A DNA stretch of 64,000 nt from an uncultured Hyphomicrobiales bacterium (GTDB taxonomy: Bacteria > Pseudomonadota > Alphaproteobacteria > Rhizobiales > Ancalomicrobiaceae), in NCBI GenBank assembly GCA_903930435.1, contig CAIYYN010000005.1, forward strand, positions 1 through 64,000, given 5' to 3'. The notes below the pieces were generated by a model. That model was not told where the DNA came from. It did not search any database and was given only the letters and a program-made list of their open reading frames with translations. The position numbers and the translations under genes were made by a program. This document shows, piece by piece, positions 9,539 to 19,302 of this stretch (positions are counted from its first letter, which is position 1; each line of letters opens with the position of its first letter).

Positions 9539-11220
9539 CAAGCCGCCGCTCCTGCGATGAGCCGGGCGGCAGCCGCGCGCGCTTCATCGGTGATAACGCT
9601 TCCGGCAAGCATCCGCGCAATCTCTTCCTGCCGCTGGTCGGACTGAAGACTGACCACCCGGGTTGCGACGCGATCCTCAGCGCCTTTCGTGCGACGGGCC
9701 TCCTTGGAAATCAGGAGATGGGCGAAGGCACGTGCTGCGACTTGTGGCGCATGCGTGACCGACATGACCTGAACGCGCTCGGCAAGCCTTGCCAGGCGCA
9801 AGCCGATCGCCTCCGCGACCGCTCCGCCAACCCCGGTATCGATTTCATCGAACACCAGGGTCGGTGCTGAGCCACGGTCAGCAAGACTGACCTTCAGCGC
9901 CAGGAGAAACCGGGAGAGTTCGCCACCCGATGCCACCTTCAGGATGGGCCCGGCACGGGTGCCAGGATTTGTCTGGACCCAGAATTCGACGGCATCAATG
10001 CCGAGTGGCCCCGGATTGGTTGGATCAGACGCCAACTGCACGCTGAAACGGGCGCGTTCCAGCTTCAGGGCGGGCAGTTCACTATTGACCGCCTTTTCTA
10101 GTCCGACAGCCGCCTTCTCGCGAGCTGCAGATAATTTCTCGGCCACCACACCGTAATCCGCTTGCGCCTTGGCAAGCGATGCCTCCAGTGCGACGAGGCG
10201 TTCCTCACCATGATCAAGTTCGGATACCTGACCCGCCATACGATCCCGCAACCCCGCCAACCCATCGACCGGCACGTCGTGCTTGCGGGCTGCTGCGCGC
10301 AGGGCAAACAAGCGCTCTTCGGTCTTTTCCAGCAATTTCGGATCGTAGTTCGATTTACGCAGCCAGATTTCAAGCCCCGTGCGCGCAAGCTCAAGCGCAT
10401 CGACAGCGTCGCCGATCGGCTTGACGACGGTCTCGATCAGTTCCGGCATCTGCGCGCTCTTGCGTTCGAGCCTGCGCAGCAAGCCAGCTGCAGTCGATAT
10501 CGGCGATTGCGATCCCTCGAGTGTTTCCAGCGCCTCCTTCAGATCAGCCGCAATTTTCTCCGCTTGCATCATCGTGTGGCGAGCCGTGGACAGTTCGGTT
10601 TCTTCGCCCAGAACCGGCTTTAACTTGTCGAGTTCATCCACGGCATTGCGCAAGTAATCCGCGTCACGGCGGGCTGCATCGATCCGCGCCCGCATCAGGT
10701 CGCGCTCCTTGGCGGCCTTGCGCTGGATATCCCAGAGCTTGCCCACTTCCGCCACCAGCGGTTCCAGGCCACCGAACGCATCGAGCAACCGACGGTGCTC
10801 CCGTTCGTCGACCAAGGCGCGATCGTCATGCTGGCCGTGAATTTCGACAAGCGTGTCGCCGATCAGCTTCAGCAGATTGGCGCTGACGGGCTGATCGTTG
10901 ATGAAGGCCTTGGTGCGGCCATCTGAATTCTGAACCCTGCGAACGATCAGTTCACCATCGGCTTCGATATCATTCTCGTTGAGGAGCGCCCAGACGCGAT
11001 GGTCTGGACCAACCTCAAATGTCGCCGTGACCTGACCGCGCTCGGCGCCATGCCGGACAAGTCCAGCGTCGCCACGGCCGCCCAACGCCAATGAGAGCGC
11101 GTCCAGCAGGATCGACTTGCCCGCACCGGTTTCCCCCGTCAGCACAGTCAGACCGCGACTGAAATCGATCTCCAGCTTTTCAATCAGCACGATATCGCTG
11201 ATGGTGAGGGCTGCCAGCAT
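9538..11220 (-). CDS. recN: DNA repair protein RecN
   Basis: SMC-like ATPase that gathers DNA ends in double-strand-break repair. With the ATG at 11220 the protein has 560 residues, normal for RecN. It begins MLAALTISDIVLIEKLEIDF. Walker A is GETGAGKS (29-36). Long coiled-coil arms follow, with a hinge-like middle. The C-terminal half has the signature SGGELSRFLLALK and Walker B LVFDEIDTGVGG, then VMSVTHAPQVAA. The frame stays open 13 codons upstream but the homologous start is MLAALT. It is first in the run to ligA. The bamD stop lies 182 bp upstream, so recN may have its own promoter in 11221-11402, which holds no gene. Confidence 0.95.
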   Translation of the reverse strand: MLAALTISDIVLIEKLEIDFSRGLTVLTGETGAGKSILLDALSLALGGRGDAGLVRHGAERGQVTATFEVGPDHRVWALLNENDIEADGELIVRRVQNSDGRTKAFINDQPVSANLLKLIGDTLVEIHGQHDDRALVDEREHRRLLDAFGGLEPLVAEVGKLWDIQRKAAKERDLMRARIDAARRDADYLRNAVDELDKLKPVLGEETELSTARHTMMQAEKIAADLKEALETLEGSQSPISTAAGLLRRLERKSAQMPELIETVVKPIGDAVDALELARTGLEIWLRKSNYDPKLLEKTEERLFALRAAARKHDVPVDGLAGLRDRMAGQVSELDHGEERLVALEASLAKAQADYGVVAEKLSAAREKAAVGLEKAVNSELPALKLERARFSVQLASDPTNPGPLGIDAVEFWVQTNPGTRAGPILKVASGGELSRFLLALKVSLADRGSAPTLVFDEIDTGVGGAVAEAIGLRLARLAERVQVMSVTHAPQVAARAFAHLLISKEARRTKGAEDRVATRVVSLQSDQRQEEIARMLAGSVITDEARAAAARLIAGAAA

Positions 11221-11402
11221 GCCGTACCTCAAAAAGACGCAGCTATCGACGAATGACACCGGCTCCGCAGCGGCTCAATAGATGAATGGCCGGATTGATT
11301 CGCGCGAAACCCGCCCGATTTGTAGCCTATTTGTTCCGGATATCACACGCCTGACAGGCGACATCAAGCCCGGAGGGAATCCAAGCCTGCTCGCGATTTC
11401 GT

Positions 11403-12284
11403 TCAGAGCTTGAAGCCAGAAAAGCCTTCAAATGCCTTTGAAATCCAGCTGCCCTTGTCTTCTTGCGGCGAATAACCACCCGATTGCAGGAGCGCATAGC
11501 TATCCTTGTACCAGCGGCTATCGGGGAAGTTATGACCAAGCACGGCAGCAGCCGTCTGGGCCTCTGGCACAACACCCAGCGAGTAGTAACATTCAACCAG
11601 ACGCGACAGCGCTTCCTCGACGTGGCGCGTTGTCTGATACTTGGCCACCACCACCTTGAAGCGGTTGATGGCGGCAAGGAACTCGCGCTTGCGCAGATAG
11701 AAGCGACCGATATCCATTTCCTTGCCCGCGAGCTGGTCCCGTACCGCTTCAGCCTTCTGCTGCGCATCCGGTGCAAACTTGCTCGTCGGGAATTTCGTGA
11801 CAACGTCCATATAGGCGTCGAGTGCCTTCTGGGTCATCTCCTGATCACGCGACACGTCTGGCATCTGCTTGTGATAGGATTCGGCGATCAAGTAATAAGC
11901 GTAAGGCACCTGATCGCTTTGCGGATAAATCGTGATGAACCGCTTGGCAGCCGTGATTGCGTCCGTAAATGCATTGCGCTGAAAATTTGTATAGGCTTGC
12001 AGCAAGATCGATTTTCTTGCCAACTCTGAATAGGGCGCAAGACGATCGAGATCTTCGAACTTCTTGATCGCTTCGGATGAGTTGCCCTTCTGCATGGCGG
12101 CAAGGCCATCGTTGTACAACTGATCAGGTGGCGTATTATCCACCTTCAACTCTTCCTGCTCCGTGTCAGTGCACGCCGAAACCAGGAGAGCACTGCCCAA
12201 AGCAAGTCCCAGAATAGCCGCGCGCGCGACATAAAACGACATGGGCTGGCGGACAGCGGCGATCCGAGGCAAGTCAAATTTCAT
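11403..12284 (-). CDS. bamD: outer membrane protein assembly factor BamD
   Basis: Lipoprotein of the BAM complex, which folds beta-barrel proteins into the outer membrane. From the ATG at 12284 the protein has 293 residues. It has a long signal peptide and a lipobox LVSAC with the lipidated cysteine at about residue 38. The mature part is made of TPR-like helix pairs: DQLYNDGLAAMQKGNSSEAIKKF, RKSILLQAYTNFQRNAFTDAI, YAYYLIAESY, KFAPDAQQKAEAVRDQLAGKE, and FYLRKREFLAAINRF. The frame extends 20 codons upstream of the chosen start. The order lpxC-bamD-recN is usual in Hyphomicrobiales. A 326-bp gene-free stretch separates it from the lpxC stop, so its promoter is probably there. Confidence 0.95.
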   Translation of the reverse strand: MKFDLPRIAAVRQPMSFYVARAAILGLALGSALLVSACTDTEQEELKVDNTPPDQLYNDGLAAMQKGNSSEAIKKFEDLDRLAPYSELARKSILLQAYTNFQRNAFTDAITAAKRFITIYPQSDQVPYAYYLIAESYHKQMPDVSRDQEMTQKALDAYMDVVTKFPTSKFAPDAQQKAEAVRDQLAGKEMDIGRFYLRKREFLAAINRFKVVVAKYQTTRHVEEALSRLVECYYSLGVVPEAQTAAAVLGHNFPDSRWYKDSYALLQSGGYSPQEDKGSWISKAFEGFSGFKL

Positions 12285-12611
12285 GACGTCGACAGGTCCT
12301 TTACTCAATTCCGCACGTTGCCGGGCGCATCCAACCGTTTTCAACTCAACCCACCGGGTATCAACCAGGCACCGATCATGTCAAATCGCGCGCACCCTAT
12401 ACCAAAGCAGCGCGCGCTGCCACTGTCCCCACGTCAGCCTTCGTCACCTGAATTTGGGTGGAAATTGTGGCCAGTCGTCAGGAATCGGTTTTGGGTTCAC
12501 GGAAAAGCCGAAGTGCGGCGTAGCGCGTCAACCCTCTAAAGACAATTGGTCTTAAACAGACAATGCCGGAGCAAGCTCCGGCACCGCAACGTGAGCATCA
12601 ATCCGACGCAA
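12285..12611. other. intergenic region between bamD and lpxC
   Basis: 327 bp without a supported gene. It carries the hairpin that follows lpxC (12565-12582) and should contain the bamD promoter on the minus strand. Plus-strand frames crossing it are not convincing: they run antisense into bamD and have no recognisable start signal or similarity. Confidence 0.5.
12565..12582 (-). terminator. hairpin downstream of lpxC
   Basis: GCCGGAGC and GCTCCGGC form a perfect 8-bp inverted repeat around two bases (or a 6-bp stem around a six-base loop), 29 bp after the lpxC stop. The transcript side continues ATTGTCTGTTT, only moderately U-rich. It is a likely terminator or 3' stabilising hairpin for the lpxC message. 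Confidence 0.55.
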
Positions 12612-13562
12612 TCAATATGTCTCGGGACCATAGACCGGCGCAGCCATGCCGGCACCAATTTCAGCAGCCGGGCTCTCGCGACGGACCGGCATCTCAACCA
12701 TCGTCCATGCCGAACGGTCAGATAAAAGAGCCTTGAGAGCTTCGAAGTTCATCTTGTGACCACCCTTGTACGAGCGGTACAGACCCATGATCGGGTTTCC
12801 GGACAGCGCAAGATCGCCGATAGCATCGAGCATCTTGTGACGGACGAATTCATTGGCGAAGCGCAGACCCTCAGGGTTCAGCACTCGATCATCGCGAATG
12901 GCGACCGAGTTCTCAAGGCTGGAGCCGCGGCAAAGACCCATCGGCAGAAGCTTTTCCAGGTCCTTCACGAAACCGAATGTGCGAGCACCCGCGATCTCGG
13001 TCCGGAACGACTTCGGGGTCAGGTCCAGTGTCATTGACTGGCGAGCAATCAGGGGAGATGCGAAATCGATCGTTACATCGAAGCGCGAACCATCAAACGG
13101 ACGAAGTTCAGCCCAACCATGCGCATTCTCGATCCGGATCGGCTTCAGCACCTTGATCATCCGGCGACGAGCCGACAACTCGACAATACCGACCTGGTCG
13201 ATCGCTTCCACAAAGGCACGCGAGGAGCCGTCCATGACGGGAACTTCAGCACCATCAATTTCAATGAGAACATTGTCGACACCGAGACCGCGCAGCGCAG
13301 CCATCAGATGTTCGATTGTCGCAATTGTCGCACGTGAGGGATCGCCAACAACTGTGCAGAGATCTGTCGCTGAAACGGACTTCCAGTTTGCCGCGATCTC
13401 GACGTCACGTCCCGGCAGTTCAGTCCGAAGGAAAACGATGCCTGTATTGGCGTCTGAAGGATGCAGGGTGACCGCGACGCGATCTCCACTGTGTACCCCA
13501 ATGCCGACCAGCCGAACCGAGTCTGCGATCGTCGTTTGGGTGGACACGCCGTATTTAACCAT
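12612..13562 (-). CDS. lpxC: UDP-3-O-acyl-N-acetylglucosamine deacetylase LpxC
   Basis: Zinc enzyme for the first committed step of lipid A synthesis: it removes the acetyl group from UDP-3-O-acyl-GlcNAc. The 316-residue length fits the family. Zinc ligands are His85 in IEHLMAAL and the His and Asp of VRHKMLDAIGDLAL; the catalytic GGH lies in SYKGGHKMN. The start is the ATG at 13562 (MVKYGVSTQ). It lies downstream of ftsZ on the same strand, but 318 bp and a strong hairpin separate them, so it is probably transcribed mainly from its own promoter. Confidence 0.97.
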   Translation of the reverse strand: MVKYGVSTQTTIADSVRLVGIGVHSGDRVAVTLHPSDANTGIVFLRTELPGRDVEIAANWKSVSATDLCTVVGDPSRATIATIEHLMAALRGLGVDNVLIEIDGAEVPVMDGSSRAFVEAIDQVGIVELSARRRMIKVLKPIRIENAHGWAELRPFDGSRFDVTIDFASPLIARQSMTLDLTPKSFRTEIAGARTFGFVKDLEKLLPMGLCRGSSLENSVAIRDDRVLNPEGLRFANEFVRHKMLDAIGDLALSGNPIMGLYRSYKGGHKMNFEALKALLSDRSAWTMVEMPVRRESPAAEIGAGMAAPVYGPETY

Positions 13563-13880
13563 ACCGTCACCTTGGAGCTTGGTCAGAAAATCACGGATTT
13601 CCGTAAACCTGACTGCTCGTTAGTCGGGCTTTTCTGGTCCGAGGCTGATTGCGAATCTGCCCAATTCCAGCCCGATTTGCGTCGAACAAGCGGGACGTTA
13701 ACCGCGAAGCTCCCAAACGCAAAATCACACTCGGTTACACAATGTTACCAACCCGGAAAATTTGTAATATTTTGGTAAGAAACACTTAATTCCTATAATT
13801 AATGATTCGTGACATATTCGCGCCACCCTTAAACATGACGTTCAAGGGTGGCGCGATCTTCATCGCAGATTGTAGAACCT
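13563..13880. other. intergenic region between lpxC and ftsZ
   Basis: 318 bp without a gene. The part nearest ftsZ holds a strong hairpin (13819-13855); the middle (13740-13810) is AT-rich. A plus-strand TTGGTA (13772-13777) and TATAAT (13794-13799) with 16 bp between them resemble a sigma70-type promoter facing the ftsZ 3' end. The lpxC promoter should lie here on the minus strand but I cannot place it. Confidence 0.45.
13819..13855 (-). terminator. hairpin downstream of ftsZ
   Basis: CGCGCCACCCTT at 13819-13830 pairs perfectly with AAGGGTGGCGCG at 13844-13855, giving a 12-bp stem and a 13-nt loop, 25 bp after the ftsZ stop. No U-tract follows on the minus strand (GAATATGT). It is therefore a strong hairpin but not a textbook intrinsic terminator. 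It marks the end of the main dcw transcript or protects its 3' end. Confidence 0.6.
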
Positions 13881-15722
13881 TCAGTTACTCTGACGCCGCA
13901 GGAAAGCCGGAATTTCCAGCTGATCCTCTTCAGGCGAGCGGGACTGCGGTGCATTTGGAGCCGGGGTCCTTGCCACCGGCTGACGACCATGCGGGTCAAG
14001 TTGACCGCTCTGCGACCGGGTCGCTTGGTCCGTCGGCATGCGTGGCTGCGAGATCAGCGGGCGTTCGCCGCGCGGTTCCTGGCGGAACTGCGGATCGCGT
14101 GGCTGGGTATGGACGACAGGCGCCTGCTGGGTTGCTTCAGCTTCATGGTCATCACGACGGAAGCCGCTGGCAAGCCGCTTGAGCAGGCTCATCGGACGAC
14201 GTTCGTCATCATGGTGGGCTTCAGCCGGGGTCTGCGGCGTGGCGATCTGACGCTGTGCGATCGGCGGGAACTCCTCGATCCGGGGCATCCGCGCCGTTGG
14301 ACGGGCCTGAGTCGGGCTTTCCGCCTGCGGCGGGATGTACGGGCGGCGTTCCACCGGTGTCTCGTAACGCGGTGCCGGGTTCGATTCGAGTTCCTGAATC
14401 GGATCGGCAACACGGGCATAATCCGTCGGCTGAACTTCGAGGCGTTCGATGGTCACCGCCGGATCCTGCTGGGCAACCGGCGTATAGGCTGGCTGGGCGA
14501 TCGGATTGAAAGCCGGTTGCGCAGGTGTCTCGGGCAGCGCCAACTCACGCTCGAGACGGGCTTCGGCCTCAGCGCGAATTGCTGCGGCTGTTGCTTCGGC
14601 GCGACGCTGTGCGATGGCTTCATCATTGCGCATGAATGCCTGGGCAGCGGCAGTGGTTGCCGCCGGGGTGACTGTCTCCGCTGCACGAGCAACCGCTTTG
14701 GCCCGGTTCTGGACGTCAATCATCCGCTGCTCGGCCTCGTCAAAAGCCTGCTGGCTCATCTGATCGATCCCGGTCGCAACGACGCTGACCCGGACAACGC
14801 CCTCAAGGCCATCATCGAATGTGGCGCCGAGGATGATGTTCGCATCCGGATCGACTTCCTCGCGGATGCGGGTCGCCGCCTCGTCAACTTCAAACAAGGT
14901 CAGGTCCTTGCCGCCCGAGATCGAGATAAGGATGCCGCGTGCACCCTTCATCGAGGTTTCGTCGAGCAATGGATTGGCAATGGCTGCCTCGGCTGCATGC
15001 AGCGCGCGCTTTTCGCCCTGGCTCTCGCCCGTGCCCATCATCGCCTTGCCCATGCCGCGCATGATCGAACGGACGTCGGCGAAGTCCAGGTTGATCAGGC
15101 CTTCCTTGACCATGAGATCGGTGATCGAGGCAACGCCCGAATAGAGCACCTGATCCGCCATCGCGAAGGCATCGGCGAAGGTTGTCCGCTCATTGGCAAT
15201 CCGGAAGAGATTCTGGTTCGGAATGACGATGAGGGTATCAACGCTCTTTTGAAGCTCCAGGATGCCCTGTTCGGCAACCCGCATGCGGCGCTGGCCTTCA
15301 AAGTGGAACGGCTTGGTCACAACACCGACGGTCAGAATACCGTGTTCACGCGCCACCCGGGCAACAACAGGCGCTGCACCGGTACCGGTGCCGCCGCCCA
15401 TGCCTGCCGTGATGAACACCATGTGCGCACCGGTCAGGTGATCGGTGATTTCATCGATCACCTCTTCCGCCGCTGCCGCGCCAACTTCCGGCATAGCACC
15501 GGCACCGAGGCCCTCGGTGACAGCCACGCCCATCTGGACGATGCGCTCGGCCTTCGACAGGGTGAGCGCCTGTGCATCGGTGTTCGCGACCACGAAATCG
15601 ACCCCGCGGAGTCCCGCCTGGATCATGTTGTTCACGGCATTGCCACCAGCACCACCGACGCCGAACACCGTGATCCTGGGCCGGAGCTCCCGAATGTCGG
15701 GCATTTTCAGATTTAACGTCAT
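13881..15722 (-). CDS. ftsZ: cell division protein FtsZ
   Basis: Tubulin-like GTPase that forms the division ring. The 613 residues are far more than the roughly 380 of enterobacterial FtsZ. The GTPase core carries [13 protein letters not shown] (21-33), the tubulin signature GGGTGTG (109-115) and the synergy-loop region. A long linker rich in Pro, Ala, Gln and Arg follows (about 330-595). The end [11 protein letters not shown] is the conserved C-terminal peptide that binds FtsA and other partners. Long linkers are typical of Hyphomicrobiales FtsZ. The start is the ATG at 15722. It follows ftsA after a 125-bp gap, which is large for this cluster and may hold a dedicated ftsZ promoter. Confidence 0.98.
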   Translation of the reverse strand: MTLNLKMPDIRELRPRITVFGVGGAGGNAVNNMIQAGLRGVDFVVANTDAQALTLSKAERIVQMGVAVTEGLGAGAMPEVGAAAAEEVIDEITDHLTGAHMVFITAGMGGGTGTGAAPVVARVAREHGILTVGVVTKPFHFEGQRRMRVAEQGILELQKSVDTLIVIPNQNLFRIANERTTFADAFAMADQVLYSGVASITDLMVKEGLINLDFADVRSIMRGMGKAMMGTGESQGEKRALHAAEAAIANPLLDETSMKGARGILISISGGKDLTLFEVDEAATRIREEVDPDANIILGATFDDGLEGVVRVSVVATGIDQMSQQAFDEAEQRMIDVQNRAKAVARAAETVTPAATTAAAQAFMRNDEAIAQRRAEATAAAIRAEAEARLERELALPETPAQPAFNPIAQPAYTPVAQQDPAVTIERLEVQPTDYARVADPIQELESNPAPRYETPVERRPYIPPQAESPTQARPTARMPRIEEFPPIAQRQIATPQTPAEAHHDDERRPMSLLKRLASGFRRDDHEAEATQQAPVVHTQPRDPQFRQEPRGERPLISQPRMPTDQATRSQSGQLDPHGRQPVARTPAPNAPQSRSPEEDQLEIPAFLRRQSN

Positions 15723-15847
15723 GGCACTCTCGCCCTTCCTAGCGTCGGCCGCCGTAGCGGCACAGTATGAATGGTCTTTGTTTCTACGCGTCTCAGAGAT
15801 GACCGAAAAACGCCGGCCAGGTCGTCTTGAGGTTCAGCAGGCGAGGC

Positions 15848-17167
15848 CTACCAAGCTTCTTTCAGCCATTGGCCGACGCGAGAGAGATAGCTCCCTTCCG
15901 GCACGAGGCTGCGCCCGGGACGCGGGCGAAATTGTTCAATCTGGGCTACCTGCGGATAGATCAGCAGTCCGACCGAAGCGGCAAATGCCGGTCCCTTGGC
16001 GGCCTGCGGCAAGCCCGAAATCCCGAGCGGACGTCCGAGCCGGACATTTCGACCGAGGATCCGGCGGGCAACTTCGACCAGACCGGTCAACTGGCTGGCA
16101 CCACCGGTCAGGACAACGCGCTTGCCAACACGGCCGGCATGACCTGAGGCCGCAAGACGGTCGCGAACCAGTTCGAGAATTTCCTCGATGCGCGGGCGGA
16201 TGATCCGGGTCAGCGAACCACGCGGGATATTGACGATGTCATGGCTGTCGTCACCGACGCTCGGCACACCGACGATCTCATGATCATCCGAGGATGTCGC
16301 AAGCGCCGAGCCATGCAACGTCTTGATCCGCTCGGCATCCATCATCCGCGTCGACAGACCACGGGCAATGTCGCTCGTGACGTGCTGGCCACCGATGGCG
16401 ATGGCATCGGCGTGGTGGAAGTGACCATCGGCAAAGACGGCGATTGATGTCGTTCCGCCACCCATGTCGACGCAGGCGCAACCGATATTGGCTTCATCGT
16501 CCACGAGTGTGGATAATCCCGATGCGTAGGGAGCGGCCACCATTGTCTCGACCGACAGGTGACACCGGTTGACAGCCAGTTCCAGATTGCGAATGGGTGC
16601 GGAATCGGCGGTGACGATATGCATGTCGACCGACAGTTTCTCGCCCAGCATGCCGCGTGGTTCTTCGATGCCTCGTGATCCGTCGAGCGCATAACCCGTT
16701 GGCAAGGAATGGAGCAGCGCCCGATCTTCGGTGACCGAATGCGCCCCGCCTGCCGCCAGCACGCGCTGGATATCGGCTTCATCCACTTCCAGACCAGCCA
16801 CATCAACGGACGCACGGAATACTTCTGACCTCAGCCGCCCTGCCGACAGACTGACGATGAGCGATTCAATCGTGAGATCCGCCATCCGTTCAGCGGCATC
16901 GACCGCCAGACGGATCGACTGTTCGGCCTGATCGAGGTCGATGACCACGCCGGACTTCATGCCGCGCGCCCGCTGCATGCCGTAGCCGAGAACCTGAAGA
17001 TCATGCGTGCGACCGGGCAGGCATGCGCTCGCAGGACGAGGCGTCAGCCGCGCAATGATGCACGCGACCTTGGATGATCCAACATCCAGCACCGAGACGA
17101 TGGTGGGCTTGCGCGTCGACAAGGGACGCATGCGAGGAACGGATGTTGAGCCGGTGTATCTGGTCAT
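15848..17167 (-). CDS. ftsA: cell division protein FtsA
   Basis: Actin-fold ATPase that tethers FtsZ to the membrane and recruits later division proteins. 439 residues. Actin-type elements are VSVLDVGSSKVACIIARL near the N-terminus (phosphate 1), CVDMGGGTTSIAVFADG (phosphate 2) and VVLTGGASQLTGLVEVA (adenosine motif). The 1C-type domain lies between them. The C-terminus YLSRVGQWLKEAW is an amphipathic membrane-targeting helix. The ATG at 17167 overlaps the ftsQ stop (ATGA), so the pair is coupled. Confidence 0.97.
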   Translation of the reverse strand: MTRYTGSTSVPRMRPLSTRKPTIVSVLDVGSSKVACIIARLTPRPASACLPGRTHDLQVLGYGMQRARGMKSGVVIDLDQAEQSIRLAVDAAERMADLTIESLIVSLSAGRLRSEVFRASVDVAGLEVDEADIQRVLAAGGAHSVTEDRALLHSLPTGYALDGSRGIEEPRGMLGEKLSVDMHIVTADSAPIRNLELAVNRCHLSVETMVAAPYASGLSTLVDDEANIGCACVDMGGGTTSIAVFADGHFHHADAIAIGGQHVTSDIARGLSTRMMDAERIKTLHGSALATSSDDHEIVGVPSVGDDSHDIVNIPRGSLTRIIRPRIEEILELVRDRLAASGHAGRVGKRVVLTGGASQLTGLVEVARRILGRNVRLGRPLGISGLPQAAKGPAFAASVGLLIYPQVAQIEQFRPRPGRSLVPEGSYLSRVGQWLKEAW

Positions 17168-18066
17168 GTGTCGGACGCCCTCTTCTTGGCGCGCGACTTC
17201 AGCATCTCTTGACGCTGCGCAAATGCGGCATCGGACAGCTTGATCAGAATGCGATCGGCGTCTCGCATGTCGATGGCGAGGATATCGCGATCAAGCAACC
17301 GCTTCGTCCTGTCCAGATCGGCGACCTTGGCAAGGGCCACTTCGGGCTTTTCTTCCGGCAGACGAATTTCGACGCCGTCTTCCGTGACCAGATTCCAGCG
17401 ACGGCCTGCGATAAATTGTGCCGCCTTGATCCGTGGCTTCAAGGCTGGCTGCGCATCAATCAGGGCAACGGCTTCCTTGACGTGCTGATTGGCACCAGCC
17501 CCCACGACAAGCGGCAAGGAGCCGTGTTGCGGCTCCAGGATCGACGTCATCACTGCGCCAGTCTGATCAACCACCTTGAGCTGGCCATCCTCTTGCCAGA
17601 GCGCAAAGGCGTGTCGTTCGGTGAGATTGACGATCAGCTTGTCAGGATAAACCTTCTTGACCTCGACATCCGCAACCCAAGGGATCTCGGCAATGCGCGC
17701 GCGGGCATTTTCTGCGTTCAGCATCAAAAGCGATGTATGGAGACCAACATCGATCCGGTCAGCGATCTCTTCCGAATTCGCTTCCATCAGACCATTGATC
17801 TGAATTGATTCGATGCCGAAGCCGAAAGCAGACGACACGCTATCGAGAAATGGCTTCCATTGCCCACCGAGGATCATGCCATAACCGATGGCCGACGCCA
17901 TTACACCGATCGCGAGCCAATTGCCGGTCATGGGCTTGATATTGACGAAGCGCTGATCCGTCACGTTCACGAGCCGACGCGCAAGACGCACCAGTCGGCC
18001 CCAGCGGAACCCTCGCAAGGCTCCCTCTGACACCGCATATCGGCCCGTCCGAACGCTTCCGCTCAT
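17164..18066 (-). CDS. ftsQ: cell division protein FtsQ
   Basis: Bitopic protein of the FtsQLB divisome subcomplex. With the ATG at 18066 the protein has 300 residues; the open frame continues 63 codons upstream but that part overlaps ddl and is not coding. A basic cytoplasmic tail (about 60 residues) precedes one membrane helix (about 49-70, [17 protein letters not shown]). Then comes a POTRA domain beginning [21 protein letters not shown] and the FtsQ beta domain with [23 protein letters not shown]. The start overlaps the ddl stop (ATGA) and the stop overlaps the ftsA start (ATGA). Confidence 0.95.
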   Translation of the reverse strand: MSGSVRTGRYAVSEGALRGFRWGRLVRLARRLVNVTDQRFVNIKPMTGNWLAIGVMASAIGYGMILGGQWKPFLDSVSSAFGFGIESIQINGLMEANSEEIADRIDVGLHTSLLMLNAENARARIAEIPWVADVEVKKVYPDKLIVNLTERHAFALWQEDGQLKVVDQTGAVMTSILEPQHGSLPLVVGAGANQHVKEAVALIDAQPALKPRIKAAQFIAGRRWNLVTEDGVEIRLPEEKPEVALAKVADLDRTKRLLDRDILAIDMRDADRILIKLSDAAFAQRQEMLKSRAKKRASDT

Positions 18067-18989
18067 CGATCGCAACTTGCGTCCTCCACCATCCAGCTCA
18101 CGAGATCCACAAAACTGATCCCTTCGTGGGACGCGATATCCGGTACCAGGGATGTCGGCGTCATTCCGGGCTGTGTATTCGTCTCCAGACAAATCAGCTC
18201 TTCGGCACCAGGCGTGTCGTCGTAGCGAAAATCGCTGCGCGAAACGCCTCGACATCCGAGCGCCTGATGCGCCTGCAAACTTAGCTTTTGGATATCTTGG
18301 TAAATTTTTGGTAAAAGGGGTGCCGGTAAAAGGTGCTGGGACCCACCGGGCGCGTATTTTGCATCATATCCGTAGAAGGCTTCCGAGACGGGCACGATTT
18401 CGAGCACGCCCAGAGCGCGGTCACCCATGACGGCGCATGTGAGTTCATGACCAGCCACATAGCGCTCGACCATGACCATCTCGCCATAGGGCCAGTCATC
18501 GCGCGCGCACTCTTGTGGCGGATGATTTCGATCTTCCTTGACGATGATGACGCCAAAACTGGAGCCTTCCGCGACCGGCTTCACGACGTAAGGAACCGGC
18601 AAAACGTGCGCACGGGCCGCTTCGAACCGGCTCACGGTCCGGCTCTCGGCGACGGGAATGCCGACTGACTGATAGATGACCTTGGCCTTGTCCTTGTTCA
18701 TCGCCAGCGATGACGCCAAGACACCCGAATGCGTGTAGGGGATTTCAAGGAGTTCGAGCAGGCCCTGGATCTTGCCGCCTTCGCCAAAGGGTCCATGCAG
18801 CGCATTGAAGGCCACATCGGGACGCAAGGATTGCAGTACATTGGCAATATCCCGTCCAACATCGACGCGAGTCACTAGGTAACCCGCCTCCTCCAGAGCA
18901 TTTGCACAAGGGTTTCCAGACGCAAGGCTCACCGGGCGCTCCGAATCCCAGCCCCCCATCAGAACGGCCACATGCTTACGCTTCGACAA
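18063..18989 (-). CDS. ddl: D-alanine--D-alanine ligase
   Basis: ATP-grasp enzyme that makes the D-Ala-D-Ala dipeptide for MurF. I choose the TTG at 18989, giving [22 protein letters not shown], because GGGAG lies about 7 nt upstream and the family starts there. The protein then has 308 residues. The N-terminal GG.DSER.VSLASG motif, [18 protein letters not shown], the TATP-grasp lysine region ([13 protein letters not shown]) and the C-terminal [18 protein letters not shown] metal- and substrate-binding segment are all present. The TTG start may keep synthesis low. The gene before it is separated by a 313-bp gap and is AT-rich, so this part of the cluster was probably interrupted. Confidence 0.93.
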   Translation of the reverse strand: MSKRKHVAVLMGGWDSERPVSLASGNPCANALEEAGYLVTRVDVGRDIANVLQSLRPDVAFNALHGPFGEGGKIQGLLELLEIPYTHSGVLASSLAMNKDKAKVIYQSVGIPVAESRTVSRFEAARAHVLPVPYVVKPVAEGSSFGVIIVKEDRNHPPQECARDDWPYGEMVMVERYVAGHELTCAVMGDRALGVLEIVPVSEAFYGYDAKYAPGGSQHLLPAPLLPKIYQDIQKLSLQAHQALGCRGVSRSDFRYDDTPGAEELICLETNTQPGMTPTSLVPDIASHEGISFVDLVSWMVEDASCDR

Positions 18990-19302
18990 TCGGATCTCCC
19001 GGCACTTGTTTGAAATTTGAAAATAGACCAGCAAACCCGACGATTGGGCCGAGGTTAATTTAGCGCAATGAATGTTAACAAATACTTGCCAAGGTGATTC
19101 AAAAGCGACGATTTTCAAAAAGAAGCGCGAAACGATCCGTTAATGCGGAATGCGACCATCGGTGTATTCCAGGGCCACATACACGAATTTTGTTTTCAAA
19201 GCTAAATCAGGATACGGACCCTCACCGGCGCGAAGACACCGTATTCAAGCTCTATCCAGAATCATTGTCTGCGTAGAGTGATCGCAAGTGGCGATCAAAG
19301 CA
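18990..19302. other. intergenic region between ddl and the AT-rich hypothetical gene
   Basis: 313 bp without a gene in an otherwise tightly packed cluster. A 7-bp hairpin (TGATCGC, loop AAGTG, GCGATCA; 19279-19297) sits directly after the upstream stop and may end that message. The rest is AT-rich and could hold a promoter for the ddl-ftsQAZ half of the cluster; I cannot assign boxes. Confidence 0.45.

Noticed and set aside
12241-12555. Plus-strand frame across the bamD-lpxC intergenic region
   Set aside because: No ribosome binding site, no recognisable family, and it starts antisense within bamD.
13848-15716. Long plus-strand open frame of 622 codons antisense to ftsZ
   Set aside because: It is the complement of a GC-rich coding gene whose third-position bias keeps the opposite frame open. 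The protein is rich in His, Arg and Gly with no family pattern.
16505-16515. DnaA-box-like TGTGGATAA inside ftsA
   Set aside because: A single match within a coding gene, with no cluster of boxes or AT-rich unwinding element nearby; not an origin.
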